64,000 nt of DNA from Phyto melanocephala (GCA_941918925.1 OW799236.1:106966562-107030561), one strand, 5' to 3'. Shown: positions 1-12,000, counted from the first letter of the stretch. The notes: a model not told the origin generated them from the letters alone. Program-made: numbers and translations.

Positions 1-230
1 AAATTACGACAAGTTCCTAGTATGAACTAACAAGTCAACTACATTGGACGAGTTAAAGGCCCACATTCGAGACGCTAGTGCAGGAATAACCTCGCACAGT
101 GCTTGAAGCGCTGCATGCGGGGCAAAGGTGGTTTTTAAAAACTATTAAGAATGCCATATTCGACCATGTTATATCACGGAGTTGGCTCGATTTAAACCAA
201 ATCGAGAGGCATATTGTTGTAGCCTGAATA
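1..230 (+). pseudogene. Mariner-type transposase C-terminal relic
   Basis: A decayed reading frame contains TLDELKAHIRDA, which resembles the C-terminal LxxLKxxIxxxI stretch of mariner-family transposases and the better-preserved PTDLDKLKTNI segment at 31.8 kb in this window. Stops interrupt it after about 30 codons and the piece is cut by the window edge, so neither terminal repeat nor catalytic residues can be seen. It directly precedes the SINE-like repeat at 262. The assignment rests on one short motif and is weak. Confidence 0.4.
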
Positions 231-261
231 AATTGTTCGTTGATAATTTTTTAAGATGTAC

Positions 262-500
262 CGGGTCGACCGGTGGACTAGTCAGTAGTGTGCTGGTCTG
301 CTAGTTTGGGGGTTACGGTTTCGATTCCCGCCAGAGACTGGACTGGTCTGCTTCTCTTTCTCTTCTAGTCTCTTGCTATTCTAACTTTTCTATTCATATA
401 GAGCGCACAACATGCCAATTGCGCAAAAGTGTATACCTGTCGTGGGTTTGGGCTTTTAGTGCCCTCCTTTTCAACCTAACCTAACCTAACCTAACCTACT
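262..500 (+). repeat. tRNA-derived SINE-like element with (CCTAA)n tail
   Basis: A tRNA-like head has a possible A box near 273-285 (GGTGGACTAGTCAG) and a clear B-box core TTCGATTCC at 320-328, the internal RNA polymerase III promoter arrangement of SINEs. A T/C-rich body follows, and the 3' end is a run of CCTAA pentamers (about 472-497). Two relatives in the window (49,290-49,399 plus; 63,868-64,000 minus) share body segments, so this is a dispersed repeat and not a tRNA gene. The acceptor stem does not fold convincingly. Mobilisation by a partner LINE is inferred from the class. Confidence 0.6.
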
Positions 501-1750
501 CTACTTGTACTCATATTGAGGGGTGTCGTAAAATATTTTATAAAATTCGCAATTTTGTATGGTGTATGGCCATCTTGGATTTTAAATTTTTTTTATGGTG
601 TAGTGTATTTTAATAGTAAATCCCTTTTATTTTCTACCCATATTGAGGGATTTTTAAACAAATATTTAATTCGCAGTTTTTTAGGCGCCATCTTGTATTT
701 GAAAATTTGTTTAAACCGCAATTATTTTAGGACACGCCATCTTTGATTGAAAATTTTGATGGGTGTAATGTATTCTACTAGATAAGAACTTTCATTTGAT
801 ACCCACATTGAGGACATACAAAATATATAACAATCGCCATTTTGGACACACTGTTTCCTACTAGTCAAGCCCTTTCATTTTATAACAATATTGAGGGATT
901 TGAAAACAAATATTTGGTTCACAGTTTTATTGCAGGCACACCACGTTTGGAACTATACTTTAATTAGTCTTTTTTTAAGGACGCCATCTTGGATTTGAAT
1001 TTTTTTAAGTGTAATGTATTCTACTAGTCAAGACCTTTAATTTGATACCTGTATTCAAGGCATGCAAATATATGACATCCGCCATTTTTTTTGCCGCCAT
1101 CTTGGATTTGGAATTTGTTCATATGAACTGTATTTTTAACTAAGCAAGCCTTTTAGTAGATAGCAAAATATCCTTGAAACTAAAAAAATAATTATTTTTG
1201 TTTGTAAATTAAGAAAAAAAAGAAAGAACCAAAATTGCTGTTGTTTTGTGCTTATATCTCAGCCAGTTTCGAATTGTTTTCCCAGTCTTTTCCTGGAATA
1301 ATTTGTAAGACTATGACTTGCTATTTGGTGTCACTTTCGTGTGCGAAAATTGATTAGAAACTTGATCTATTAAAAAAAAATTATAATTTTCAAATTTTTT
1401 TTTGTTCACATCTTTACCGATTAGTGACTGATTTGTCTACATTCTCTTAACGAATATTTTTAGACACACATAATTTATACATGTCTGAAAACTTCCAAGA
1501 ACTGAAAAAATAAGCATTTGTATTTAAAAAAATTGGAGAAAAACATAGGCCGTCGTGTGCATCTCAGATGATTTTGGAATGATTTTACTAGTTTGCAATA
1601 CTGTTTTTCTTTTGAGTATTTACAAAAATTAAAGACCACTTTGGGTAGGCTTCAAAAAGATATTTTAACAGTCTTTCCTATTCATAAGGCTTTAGAAAAT
1701 ATGTAATTTAAGGGATCGGCAATCAATGACAATGAAAGGGAATACATTTT
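500..1750 (-). mobile_element. DINE-1-like Helentron remnant, long subtype
   Basis: Reading the minus strand, the piece near 1680-1735 matches the family's 5' region (start of the CCCATAAAGTATATATTTTC-type stretch), followed by sequence with the phrase 'gagatataagcac' (about 1250) and then tandem units that each contain AAGATGGC or AAAATGGCGG near 566, 684, 733, 834, 979, 1082 and 1093. These units recur in the copies at 3.7, 15.2, 17.4 and 44.2 kb. The copy is diverged, has no coding capacity, and its 3' end near 500 is blurred against the SINE tail. Confidence 0.6.
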
Positions 1751-3181
1751 AGAATAGAATAGATGTTTTATCTCTCTCATAAATATGTTACTAAGCGGCC
1801 GGTATGCTTTAATGGAAACCGTGGTTCCTAACCCTTGTCCCTTCCCTTCTTTTGGATCTATTTGGTAAATAAAATATCTGGTTCTAACTTGTTCGATAAC
1901 TAAACTAAGTTCGTTTTTAATTTTTATATGCATATCTATCATCATTTTATCAATCTTGAACCTATCAAGTCTATATAAACTGAATTACTAAAACAATCTC
2001 AAACAAACGAACTAAGCCCGTGCATCGGTTCGTTAAACGTCCAATTGGCCCTGAGCGTAAGAACACACGCGCATTAAAATTACGCAAATATTTTGGTTTT
2101 ATTTAAAATATTTTTGTTTCGATTATTTCAAGGTCCTGCCAAATTCCCTATTCCTTATTCTTATTTATGCATACAGTTGTTGCTGTTTTTTTTTATTTTT
2201 CTTCTATTCTCAATAAAATAAACAAGACGGATGCTTGTTTAAATGTTAAATACTTTTGATATTTTTACTTTTTTTTTATATATTTTTCTTTTAAATTCAC
2301 TCACATCTTGTATACATTTTGAAGTTCGTTAAATAGTCTGCATTGTGAGTGACTTCGATTCGACTTGGGGTTATTGTCACGGACGTTGATGCTGTTTTTT
2401 TTTCTCTCTTATTTTTTGAATGATAATCGAATGTTGCTGTTGGTCTTAAGAAGAACCAGTCAAGTCATTTATTTAAATGCAGTCAATAGTTTTAAGTCGT
2501 TATTATCTTTTATTTATTTTTTTCTTACAATTTTCTGCATAAATTGTAATGTTTATAAATGAATTTAAAATATTTGTTTATATTACTTTTTTTTCTTTCT
2601 TATTTTCTTTGCAGGTAAGTCAGCCAGTATTGTGTTTACAAATTTGAATTACAAAAAAAAAAGGTAAGACTTAAAACATATTTTAAAATCTCACATTAAA
2701 AGTGTGAATTGAATGATGAGGAGGGGTCTAACTTCAACAGGAAGTTTAAACTTGTATTTTAGTTTAGGAATATGTATAAGTAAGTCACGTGATTTTTTTT
2801 AAGGCAACTTATTTGTTGTTGCTAATGATATGCTAAAACTATTCACAAATTTCTTTTCTATTTTACTCTTTTTTAATTTTTTCTTTGCAAATTCATTTAG
2901 TTAAAGCACCCATCAATCATAAATTTGTTAAAATTACGCTTATTTTCTAAATCTCGATGACAGGCATGTTCGAAACTTTTTTTTTTTTTTTAACAATTTA
3001 TTAATATTTTTTGCTGATGGTTTTTGAACGATTGCACCTTCTTCGAGACCAATCAGAGAGACCATTAATTATCTCAAGTGTCTTAAGATTTGTTTAAAAA
3101 AGGAGAAAATCCAATATTAGAAAAGGAAATGAAAAAGCAAATAACCTAAATTGATAGATCATAAAAGATACCAAAAGAAAA
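1751..3181. other. Non-coding AT-rich sequence
   Basis: No gene, RNA gene or transposon terminus could be recognised here apart from the possible recursive splice site at 2581-2620. The sequence has frequent T homopolymers. Short open frames show no domain or composition that sets them apart from chance. Confidence 0.6.
2581..2620 (+). other. Candidate recursive (ratchet) splice site
   Basis: A 30-base pyrimidine-rich tract ends in TTTGCAG at 2608-2614 and is followed at once by GTAAGT at 2615-2620. A consensus 3' splice site directly abutting a consensus 5' splice site, with no exon between, is the signature of recursive splice sites in very long Drosophila introns. It implies transcription along the plus strand. 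I see no strong CTAAT branch point just upstream, and one match of this kind can arise by chance in a T-rich region. Confidence 0.45.
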
Positions 3182-3189
3182 GTGTAAAC

Positions 3190-3635
3190 CAGCGGTCACC
3201 AACTACTTTCATTTAGAGTCGGTTTTTTAAAAAATTACGACCTTCGCGGTCCGGAGGGCAATAAACTTAACTTTTTAAATAATATGCTTAGATACTGTAT
3301 CAATCGACAAAAAAAAACGAATGGGCTTCGGGGCATTATTTTATTAAATAATAAACAAATGCTTTGAATGAAGTACCAACAGTTTTCACAATATTAACGA
3401 GAAAAATTACTTTATTACTCCCGAAAACATTTGCGTTTTTAATACACCATTCATCCCCAGAATTCAGAGAGTAAATGTTACTGAGGACATCGACAACATT
3501 TCCAATGTTCTAAAAATCTGCGAATCTGTTTTTAAATTTCGATTTTTGGTCCACAATGTATTGTTAACACAACGTCTGCATAAAAAAGGTCTGCGGTTCG
3601 AATCCGGACTGCGGTCCGCCAGTTGGTGACCTCTG
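3190..3635. mobile_element. Non-autonomous hAT-type MITE with 8-bp target duplication
   Basis: The ends are inverted repeats: CAGCGGTCACCAACT on the left and AGTTGGTGACCTCTG on the right, with one mismatch. The 8-bp sequence GTGTAAAC occurs immediately outside both ends (3182-3189 and 3636-3643), as expected for hAT superfamily insertion, and CAG-type termini fit too. Inside the right end is a GC-rich stretch with GCGGTTCGAATCCGGACTGC, partly mirrored near 3240. The 446-bp element has no reading frame and depends on a transposase elsewhere. The intact duplication suggests a fairly recent insertion. Confidence 0.87.
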
Positions 3636-3724
3636 GTGTAAACTATTAGGTATTACACTGACCAATATAAGTAATCGTCTCTTATAAAGGCTTTGTCCCC
3701 TCAAGTTATTTGAATTAATTTAAT

Positions 3725-4990
3725 GTTTATAGCCTTCACCTGTGGTGCCAATGGTATATATAGAGCTTTGTCACTTCATTTAAAATTTCTGCAATATTCA
3801 TTGTCGACCTCATAATGTATATTTTTTGAAATTTTATAAATAGGGAAGTCGATTGAGCAATGTCCGTCTGTTTGTGTGTTCGTTGAAATCAACTTTTACA
3901 AGCCCCCATATGTTGCTCAAATCTGTATGTGGTATCAATTTTTTGGAAATATACGGTAATGATTCGCTTTTGAAATCCAGTACAATTGCCGCATAACTTT
4001 CTGAGGTATGAGAAAAAAAATACGGCTGCCTCAGTTATTTCCCTATAAAGTTTAAAGTTGTCAGCTTTAAAAAAATTCTTAGACACGTTTGTAACTAGTT
4101 TGTAATATAATATGCCTCCGAGCTATTCGTAAACAATTTTGCACAAATTCGTTTCTAATCAGCAAAGTTATAGGAAAAAAATTAAGATTTTGTTTAACCA
4201 TGTCAAGTATATCATGCTGCTTAATAATATTTGCACTGTTAGTGACATTAAATTTTAAGAAGTAGTCTCGAAAATCATTTCTCAGAAAAACTAATCGGTT
4301 GTAATCAACTGAGATATAAGCACCTACAATCAACAAATTTACCAGCAGAAATCAATTTTTTCAGCCTTTAGACTAGCGAGGGGGCTATTATTAGTATTAA
4401 ATGAAAGGGCTTGACAAGTAAAATGTAATACGCTTTAAAAAAAAAACGAAAAAACCAAAATGGCCGCCACTCAAAAAGGCCTACAATAAATTTATAAATG
4501 GGTCAAACCTAGTATTTATTTAACATATAACCCAGCAATCAAGCAATAGGGCTTGACGTAGAATAAAGCAAACTTTGAAAAACTTTAAATCCAAGATGGC
4601 GTCGGAAATAAAATGGCGGATACATGAGTTGAATACAGTAATTATTGGTTTATCCCCTTCATTTCCCACAATATTTGTATGAAATATAAGGGTTTGTCCA
4701 GTAGAATACAGTGAAAAATGAAAAAGTTACTATTTATCTAAGATGGCTTCCGAAATAAAATGGGTATTCCTCACCGCCATCAAACCGGTATCACCGGTAT
4801 CAAACTAAATGAAAGAATACAGCTTGCTATGTAAAATTCAAAATCAAAGATGGCATCAAAAAATAACCATAATAGCGTACAACATTAAATATGAAATATA
4901 GGCAACGCTACCGTGTGTTCATTATACCTGGTGAAGGGTATTATCAGTTTATATCAGGCACAGAAGAATAAAGCACTCTTACTTGCTTTA
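3725..4990 (+). mobile_element. DINE-1-like Helentron, long subtype
   Basis: The 5' end carries a degraded CCTTCACCTGTGG...GGTATATATAG hairpin (about 3733-3762), then the family landmarks AAATAGGGAAGTCGATTGAG and GTCCGTCTGTTTGTGTG near 3840-3885. Tandem units of roughly 100-150 bp with AAGATGGCGTC and AAATGGCGG follow (4457, 4592, 4609, 4740, 4850), each with the phrase AAAGGGCTTGAC. The 3' end has AAGCACTCTTACTTGCTTT, equivalent to the CTCTTACTTGTTTT end of other copies. There is no coding region. Assignment to the DINE-1/Helentron group rests on the terminal hairpin style and the minisatellite layout. Confidence 0.7.
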
Positions 4991-6890
4991 CTCCAGTTTT
5001 GATAGAGAAGGTAAATATGTTTGCTATTAGACAAAAAAAATATCAAACATATTTTAAAGAATTTGTTTATTTTAATAATTTTTGGCAAATTAGATTTTTA
5101 TTATCATTTGCTTGATAATTATAATTAATTTTTAAATATAATAAATGACGCTTGATGGGCAATAACCCAGTGACCTTGTAGAAAAATATTTTTATTATTG
5201 TTTTTAGATTAAAAGCTAACACTAAAAACACTAAATGTTATCTATAATATTGCAACTCAACAGACTGTTGTAGGATAAACAAGTTTAAAAAATTTTATTT
5301 TGTATGTGACGAACATAATGAGATTTTGTAAAAAACTAAAAAAATTTTTTTTGCTGTTTTGTGGAAATTCTTAAATCTTTTTATTCTCACAAGCATTTAC
5401 CTTTTTTTTAACACAGTTTGTTTTTCGCTTTTGTCTCCATCTCGTGCTAAAACGTCACATGTCAAACTGACACCTTGAACGTTATAAAAACTAGAGAAAT
5501 TTTGAATAAAACAACAGCAACAGCAAATTGATGATAATAACGTTAATGAGTTGTAACCCATCGTTGCAGGCATGCAGACAGCTACTTAGCTAAAAAGAAA
5601 TGCAATAGCATTACCCCAACTTTTTCAAGTTTTCATTCATACTCTCATACAATAGAATTAAAAAAAAAACAAAAACAATATTTCACATCCAGCCATTATC
5701 ATCATTTATGATGCAACACTGATGTGTGAACGAACGAACGAACGATTTTAATAGCATGTAGTGCACGTATGAAAGTGTATCATATCAAGTGTTAAATACC
5801 TACGTACGAGTATCTACATATAATATGATTATTAGGGTGGTACATGAATACAAATATATGTAAATACATATTAAAAACTTATTTCTTTAAAAACGATTCT
5901 TTAAAAATTCCACTTTTTTTTAATTTTAACACTAAAAAAAATTTACTTAATTTGTATTTTGTTAGAAAATGTTTCACCCTAATATTTTTTCGCACATTTA
6001 TGTTTCAAAATCATTTCATCTAAATGTTAAGAAAAAAATATTTTATAGACTTTTTTCGTTATGAAAATCATCAACTCGGAAAATATGATTGCTTGACATG
6101 GTTCTCGATTTTGTTGTTATTGTTGTAATGAAACAAAACCTTAATTGATAGAAAAAAAAAAAACGATAGACGTAAAAAAATTCATATTTATGAGTTTTAA
6201 TGTCAGCCATCATCATCATCATCATCATCACCATCATCGTCATCATTAGCACCAACACTTTTAGTTGGTGTTAAGGAACCCTTGTTCATATTCTGATGCA
6301 CAAGTCATTAGCATTAAAAATGCAGCAAAACTGCAAAAATATCATCACCGCCACCATTAGTCCGATTACTCATACAGTGAATGAAACTAAACGAAAAAAA
6401 TAATAATAATGAAAACACCTTGATGGCAAATTTACTCAAGTCAGGCAACCCTAAATGGTGTATTTTCTAAACAAAAGTTAAGCTGAAAATGTTTATGAGC
6501 AAAAAAGCTCATTTTACAATGCAAATACTGTTAAAACAAGAACAAAACATTTAAGTAAAATATTTTAAACTTTGTCTGTCTAAACATATTGAGAAAACTT
6601 CCTTCTCTGTGCTTAATAAACGTTTACTGCGGCTAAGCAAATGAGCTCGAATATATAAAGTTTCTTTGAGTGAAAATGCCTATATTAGCTTCGAAACGGT
6701 GGCGAAGAGAGGTAAGATATTTCCTGCATCTGCACCCGCATAATCATATGATTGTATATTCCTTTAAAACAAAAAAGAGAGCTTGAGCTAGGAAACGAAA
6801 AGAGCAATTTCAAAGAAACATAAAAAAGTTAAGAAATATAAGCACTTTCAAAGTTCTAACATAACCCCTTTCTTATTGCCTACCTCCTAG
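4991..6890. other. Non-coding AT-rich sequence
   Basis: Nothing recognisable as a gene was found. There is an imperfect ATC trinucleotide run at about 6206-6247 and a GAAC run near 5730-5745. Short frames such as the one rich in methionine and histidine over the ATC run are repeat translations. Confidence 0.6.
6206..6247. repeat. Imperfect (ATC)n microsatellite
   Basis: About fourteen CAT/CAC/CGT trinucleotide units in a row, interrupted by a few substitutions. Its translations on either strand give histidine, isoleucine or methionine runs without meaning. Confidence 0.9.
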
Positions 6891-7210
6891 CCACTGGATT
6901 CCCATGGTGAATCCGAAGTTATTTTCTAGTGTACGCTACAAGGTATCACTTGATCAATTTAAATTAACTTTAGCCCACCTTCAAATCTCTGGTTTTGTTA
7001 TCTGGAGTAGTGACTAACAACTTGCTCCACTAATTGAATCTCATCCTCATACATCCTACAGTAATTCGGCGTAAATTGAACCCATCTGCTTCTAAACCGT
7101 GGCCTGTAATGATCCGAATAGTAGTTCTAGTACTATCACATCTATTCAAATCCAAGAAATTCTTTGTGTCTGCCGAATTAATCTTTAGCTAAAAAGATCT
7201 AGAACTTCGC
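6890..7210 (-). pseudogene. Possible non-LTR retrotransposon C-terminal relic
   Basis: On the minus strand a frame near 7140-6990 reads RTTIRIITGHGLEADGFNLR, which resembles the TGHC-containing segment after the RNase H domain in jockey/R1-like LINE proteins (typically ...xxITGHxxxxxHLxRI...). The frame has stops on both sides and the expected cysteine cluster is not clear. No endonuclease or reverse transcriptase motif is visible nearby. The call is tentative. Confidence 0.38.
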
Positions 7211-7459
7211 AGTCACTCTTGTGTTACTACATGCAAAAGCTTTTCTATATGTTGCCCACGCAATAAATTCTTTAAAAAAGTAACCTATGACAACTGGGTT
7301 ACCAGTTGCTAGATTCGGAAGACAAAATAGCTGCTCACTAAAGTGATCTCTAAAAAAAGTCCATTGTTTTGGGCGTGCAGTGTCTTGCTGAAACTAAATG
7401 TCGCCGGTGATGCTTAGATTTCAGGCAATATAGAATCCGCTTTTCAGTTCTGAAGCGCA

Positions 7460-9065
7460 GACCATTGATGGTTATTTTCTGTTAGTCTTAATATATAAAA
7501 TAAATAAATAATTAAGTAAATAAAACAAGCGTTTCCGTGGATGTAGCGATAGTTTAGCAACCTCTTTAAATTAGTCATTATCTAAAATGCAGCGATTTTG
7601 TTAGTTACACTACATAGTTGCCAGAAATGTGCCTTGTCACTGAAAACAATCTGTGTGAAAATAGTAGATCTTCAATGAGCCGCATCCACTAACTAAAATT
7701 AAAGCGAAAATTACTGACTGACGGTTTTAATTCTTAAAAGAGTTAGATTTTACAAGCCTTGAAACTATGTTGCGCACTGCATCGAATTGAGTAGTCACGG
7801 TCTCTACCACACTATCTGCGGCTGCAGCTGCAATATTATTCTCACTACATCCTAGATTTGGTCTATTTCATCTCGCATCATTTAAATAAAAAATTACCTT
7901 TCAATTGACTACTCTTTATATTCGGTATATACACACATATTAGATCAATATATTTTTCGACAGGAGTCAGAGCGAAGCAAAAAAACAATTAAAGATCTGG
8001 TGCCGTATTTAAAAAAAACAATTTTAGGTTTATCAAGAGCTTATTTAAATTAAATTAAACCTTTAATACTTTTTATGAATACGTGTGGTGGGTATATAAA
8101 GTTCGTTTCTGTCCAATACGCCAACGCCAATGAGCAACTGTTAGTTATTTATCTTGACGTAAGAAGGTTGCAGGTCCTGTAAAAGAGTTCTCTTAGTAAA
8201 TGTAGATTATAGACAAATTTTTTTGTTTAATATTTTAAACAAATTTATTATTTGTAAACAATTGTGTTTATTTCATTTTATATATTTATTTATTTAAGTT
8301 GTTTAAATTTCACTTAAATTTCCTATTCCTCTAACAAAAAGGCCATCACTTGCATACTCCCACCTTCGTGCTGTTAAATATGAGAATAAGAGTTTATTGT
8401 TTCCAACTCTGACTTGTCACGATTGCCACCTTTTTTTGTTGTTGTGGTTGTTGCTGTGTGGTAATTTCTCTGAAGCTTGATTCTCTATTTGTTTAAAATA
8501 AAGTATTTTTTTTGCTATTGTTGTTGCTGCTGTTGTTTTCTTTGTGTGTTACTTATGGTTGCATAGTTGCACTTTAACCTTAACTAACCTCAAAATAAAT
8601 ATAAAAAAACAACACAAAAAAAAAATCGAAAAATAGTAAACAATTGAAAAAACTAACCTGTGTCAATGCCACAAATGTTGTTGTCATGTTCTGGTATGTT
8701 TGTGTACATTTTGTAGATGTAAGTTGCCCCTTTTAACACTCACACACTACGAGTATTACTTTAGACTTGTTACTGAGCTTTTGGTTTGTAATTTTTGAAT
8801 TTAAATTTGTATTTAGAAAAGAAAATTTCTTTTGTAAATTTCTATGTATGTAGTTTCCTATTTATACAGTCATATATAATTGACACATTTTATTTTTGGC
8901 AATTTGTGTTAATGCTGTTGGTGCAAATGGTTTTGTGTTCAATATTTAGGTTGTCAGCTGTAGGTTTTTATGCAAATATTTTGTAAGCAAAAATTGTTTT
9001 TTTTAATTTAAAATATTAACGAAGTACCTGAGACATTTAACAGAAGGCGTTCTGTTCAGCTGGGA
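7460..9065. other. Non-coding AT-rich sequence
   Basis: No gene or clear repeat is visible. TTG/CTG-rich microsatellite-like stretches occur at about 8436-8455 and 8516-8540. Short frames here are compatible with chance. Confidence 0.55.
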
Positions 9066-9069
9066 ATGG

Positions 9070-9822
9070 TTCATACGGCTCATTTTATAAAAGGATTTAC
9101 TGTAATTTCCATTTAAAGTGCAATTGGTGCCTGAATTAAACCCTCACATCATCAGCAATGTCTAGGTTTTGAAACTAAATTTCAACAGTTCGTCAGAAAT
9201 AAATTCAAATTTGTTAAAAATTTTATTATGAGTGATAAAGCTCACTTTAATTTTTATGGCTTTTTTAGAAAGAAGAATTGTAGGTTCTAAAAATCCAAGA
9301 CCCATTCATTAACGCCAATTGCACTCCATTTGGTGTATAGTTGGGTGTGGCATTATATCTGAAAATATCAGTGGACCTTACTGGTTCGAAAAAGAAAGAG
9401 GAAGTTTGCGTAAACGGAGAGCGATATCGGTTTACAATATTATTACAATAATTTCTTAAAAATAGGACTAAGTGTGGTTACAGCAGGTTAGACCCGCTGC
9501 CCACACTGCCCGAGATACAATGGTACTTTAAGGTAAAACTTTGGGAGAGCGAATAGTTTTAAGAAATTAGGAAAACAATTGACGAGCGCTTTCATAATAT
9601 TTCTTAGCACCCGAAAATTTTTTTTGGGGTTATTTGGAAACTGCGATTGTATGTGAGCAAGCTTGCGAATCCTTGAACTCAAGACCAACATTTTTATAGA
9701 TATTTGAGCGCTACCGCCACAAATTTTGATAGTTGGGTTGGAAAATACTTTAAAACGAGCCCATTATTGCGATAAAAGATAAAGCTATTTAATTTTTAAA
9801 CTTTTAGGCCACCCTGTATAAT
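9070..9822 (+). pseudogene. Decayed mariner-type transposase
   Basis: The plus strand reads, with frameshifts, in the order expected of a mariner-family transposase. VQLVPELNPH is the linker before the catalytic core; FIMSDKAHFNFYGF corresponds to the first-aspartate block (family SDEAHFHL); GPYWFE and a VNGERYR-like piece follow; LQQVRPAAHTARDTM matches the QQDGATCHTA second-aspartate block with the aspartate replaced by valine; and a GYLETAIVCEQ piece matches GYLKxxVYANKP. The right end near 9808-9822 has GGCCACCCTGTATA, a common mariner-type terminus. The left terminus was not found. Loss of the second catalytic aspartate and several stops make it inactive. Confidence 0.7.
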
Positions 9823-10420
9823 ATTTTTCAGAAATATAACGTAAAACGGGATACAAAAGTTCACAGTTCACAAAAGGTCGGTTCTTTAACATTAAGCCGC
9901 CTCTTGCTATGAGTTACAAGATAATTAGTAATAATCAACTAAAAATATTTTTTCTTTGATTCATTGAACTTTTTGCTCTTCCAAAATTTCGTTAAAAGCT
10001 TTTGTTTTTGGAAAACACATAAATAAAACCTCAAACACTTTTTGTTATTGTCTTTGAATATTACATTCATATGTTTGTACGTACAATGTTATTTGGAATG
10101 TCTGTAAATATTTATACCGGCAATTTACCCACCGGTCTTACATAACGCCTAGAATTAATAAAATATACTGAAAAATTTGAAATAAAAAAACCAGCTTCAT
10201 AAAGAAACTTGAGATGATTAAATTAAATTTTGTGTTCTGTTGTCATCTGAATTGCTGTTTTGTTGTTGTTATTTGTTATTTGTCGGCACGTTATTTGTTT
10301 AATTTATAAAGACTGAATTGAGTTATTTTTTTTTTACAAATTTATTAAACATTAATAATTTCAAATCAACACAAAAATTACGTGCAAAATAAAGCAACAA
10401 AAAGACGGCACTAAAATTGA
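9823..10420. other. Non-coding AT-rich sequence
   Basis: Nothing recognised between the mariner relic and the MITE at 10421. Confidence 0.5.
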
Positions 10421-10551
10421 CTAACGGCGTTATTTATAACAAAAAACTGTAAGTTAGCTACCGTCTTGCTGTCCTTCCCTAATGGGAATTTACACATTAA
10501 AAATTAAGTGTTAGTTAGCACACAGTTTTTTGTTATGAATAGCGCCGTAAG
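10421..10551. mobile_element. Short MITE with about 38-bp terminal inverted repeats
   Basis: Left arm TAACGGCGTTATTTATAAC and onward is mirrored at the right end (about 10515-10549) with the rule ACGGCGYTATTYATAACAAA and further AAACTGT; the arms agree at most positions over roughly 38 bases. The unit is about 130 bp and non-coding. Target-site duplication is unclear, so the superfamily cannot be named. Confidence 0.8.
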
Positions 10552-10805
10552 TGTTTTAAAATAATATCAATCAAAGGCAGGGGAACCCTTGAACCTTAAG
10601 GGCTAAAATTGTACGATGAATAAATTTGAAAAAATATGTTGACAAAATTAAATGTTTTTTGTTGTTTATTAGTTTGCTTTAAGTTTTTGTTTCATAGAAA
10701 GTTTAGATATATAATACTGGACAACCACTTTTCTGCGGTACAAAATTTCTTGTTCAACTTTCAATGATAAACATTTGAATAAGCTTTAAGATCATTTGTC
10801 CCCGC

Positions 10806-11130
10806 TTACACAGGGAAACATTTGGAAGGGAAACATCTGGAATTATCTTTTGTATTTTCCTTCGAGGTCATACAGAGAAACATTGTTGTCGGAAACATTC
10901 CAGTTTATATTTGTTTTTTTTTGACATTTTTTATTTTTATTCAAACAAAGTCAATTATAAAACATAGAGAACAAAGCACGCCGAAAAGAAATAAAGCAAA
11001 TATCAAAAAGCATAGCAAATGTAAACAATAAGAATTAAAGCACAAAGCGTGCCTCCGAGAACGGGAAACAGATTTCATATTCTCTTCCCCACCCGTCCCT
11101 CTCTACCAAATAAAATGTTTCCCTGTGTAA
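10806..11130. mobile_element. Inverted-repeat element, ends TTACACAGGGAAACATTT
   Basis: The 18-bp sequence TTACACAGGGAAACATTT at 10806-10823 has its exact reverse complement at 11113-11130. Degenerate direct copies of GGGAAACAT occur inside near 10828 and 10875. The element is about 325 bp, without coding capacity. The ends suggest a non-autonomous DNA transposon; no clear target duplication was seen. Confidence 0.72.
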
Positions 11131-11459
11131 ATGGTGACTATGATCCATTTGTTTCAATTGCCTCCCTCCAGTTTTGTCACAGAACAGAAATGTTTTGCAA
11201 TATATTCGACATTTAATGAACGTAAAATAATTTAGTTTCATATAAAAAGATATTCGCTCTAAATTCGTAGTTTATCTTTTTTAATTTTTAAGAAAATAAC
11301 TCGACACCATCTTTTAAAGTAACAACTAGACATATTAAATGAACGAATATGTAGTTGAAAACAAATATGTAAAAGTATGTGAGTAAGTAGTAGTAGAATT
11401 ATTTTTAGAGGAATTAAAGGCATGCATCATATATCGTTGCAAAGAATCAAATAAATTTG

Positions 11460-12000
11460 AAAATAACCCAGCAAAATTTTTTGGTATTTTTTTTTTAAGA
11501 AAATACTATTTTTTAGAGACAGTAATAATTATCACTCTTTTAATAAAAATAAAAAAAAATAATAATTTCTTTTAAAACAAAATCCAATAATAATAATTTT
11601 GATAAATAAAAAATGAGAATTATATTTGCAAAAACAAAACAAGCTATTTAAAAAAAAAATAATTTGTGGCAAAAAAAAATAATCATTTCTAAAAAAAAAA
11701 ATTATTACAATTATTCCTTGAAAAAATAAAGTAAAAAAATAAAATAAAAATATAATAAATTTTTCCGAGAAATATAAATCAAAATAATAAATTTATTTCT
11801 AATAATAATAAAAAATAATTATTATTAAAAAGCAAAAAAATAAAAACTATATAATTTGTTGCAAGAAAATAAATAAGTAAATAAGAGGCAAAAACTTATT
11901 GTCACATCTGCCAAATAAAATAATAAAAATCCAAAAATAATAATTATTTCTGAGAAAAAATAAATTTTTTTAAATATTTCTATGTAATAGTTTTTTTAAC
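11460..12000. repeat. A-rich low-complexity tract (AATAATAATT-type)
   Basis: About 540 bases consist almost wholly of A and T with recurring AATAATAATTATT and AAAAAATAA words. It is a degenerate simple repeat that borders the next transposon cluster; no gene can be read through it. Confidence 0.75.

Noticed and set aside
262..345. Functional tRNA gene
   Set aside because: A B box is present but the arms do not fold into a full cloverleaf, the acceptor stem is missing, and the sequence continues into a dispersed repeat body.
472..499. Telomere or interstitial telomeric DNA
   Set aside because: Only about five CCTAA units, placed exactly at the tail of a SINE-like repeat that recurs elsewhere with the same tail.
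6043..6258. Methionine-rich open frame
   Set aside because: It is a translation of an ATC microsatellite.
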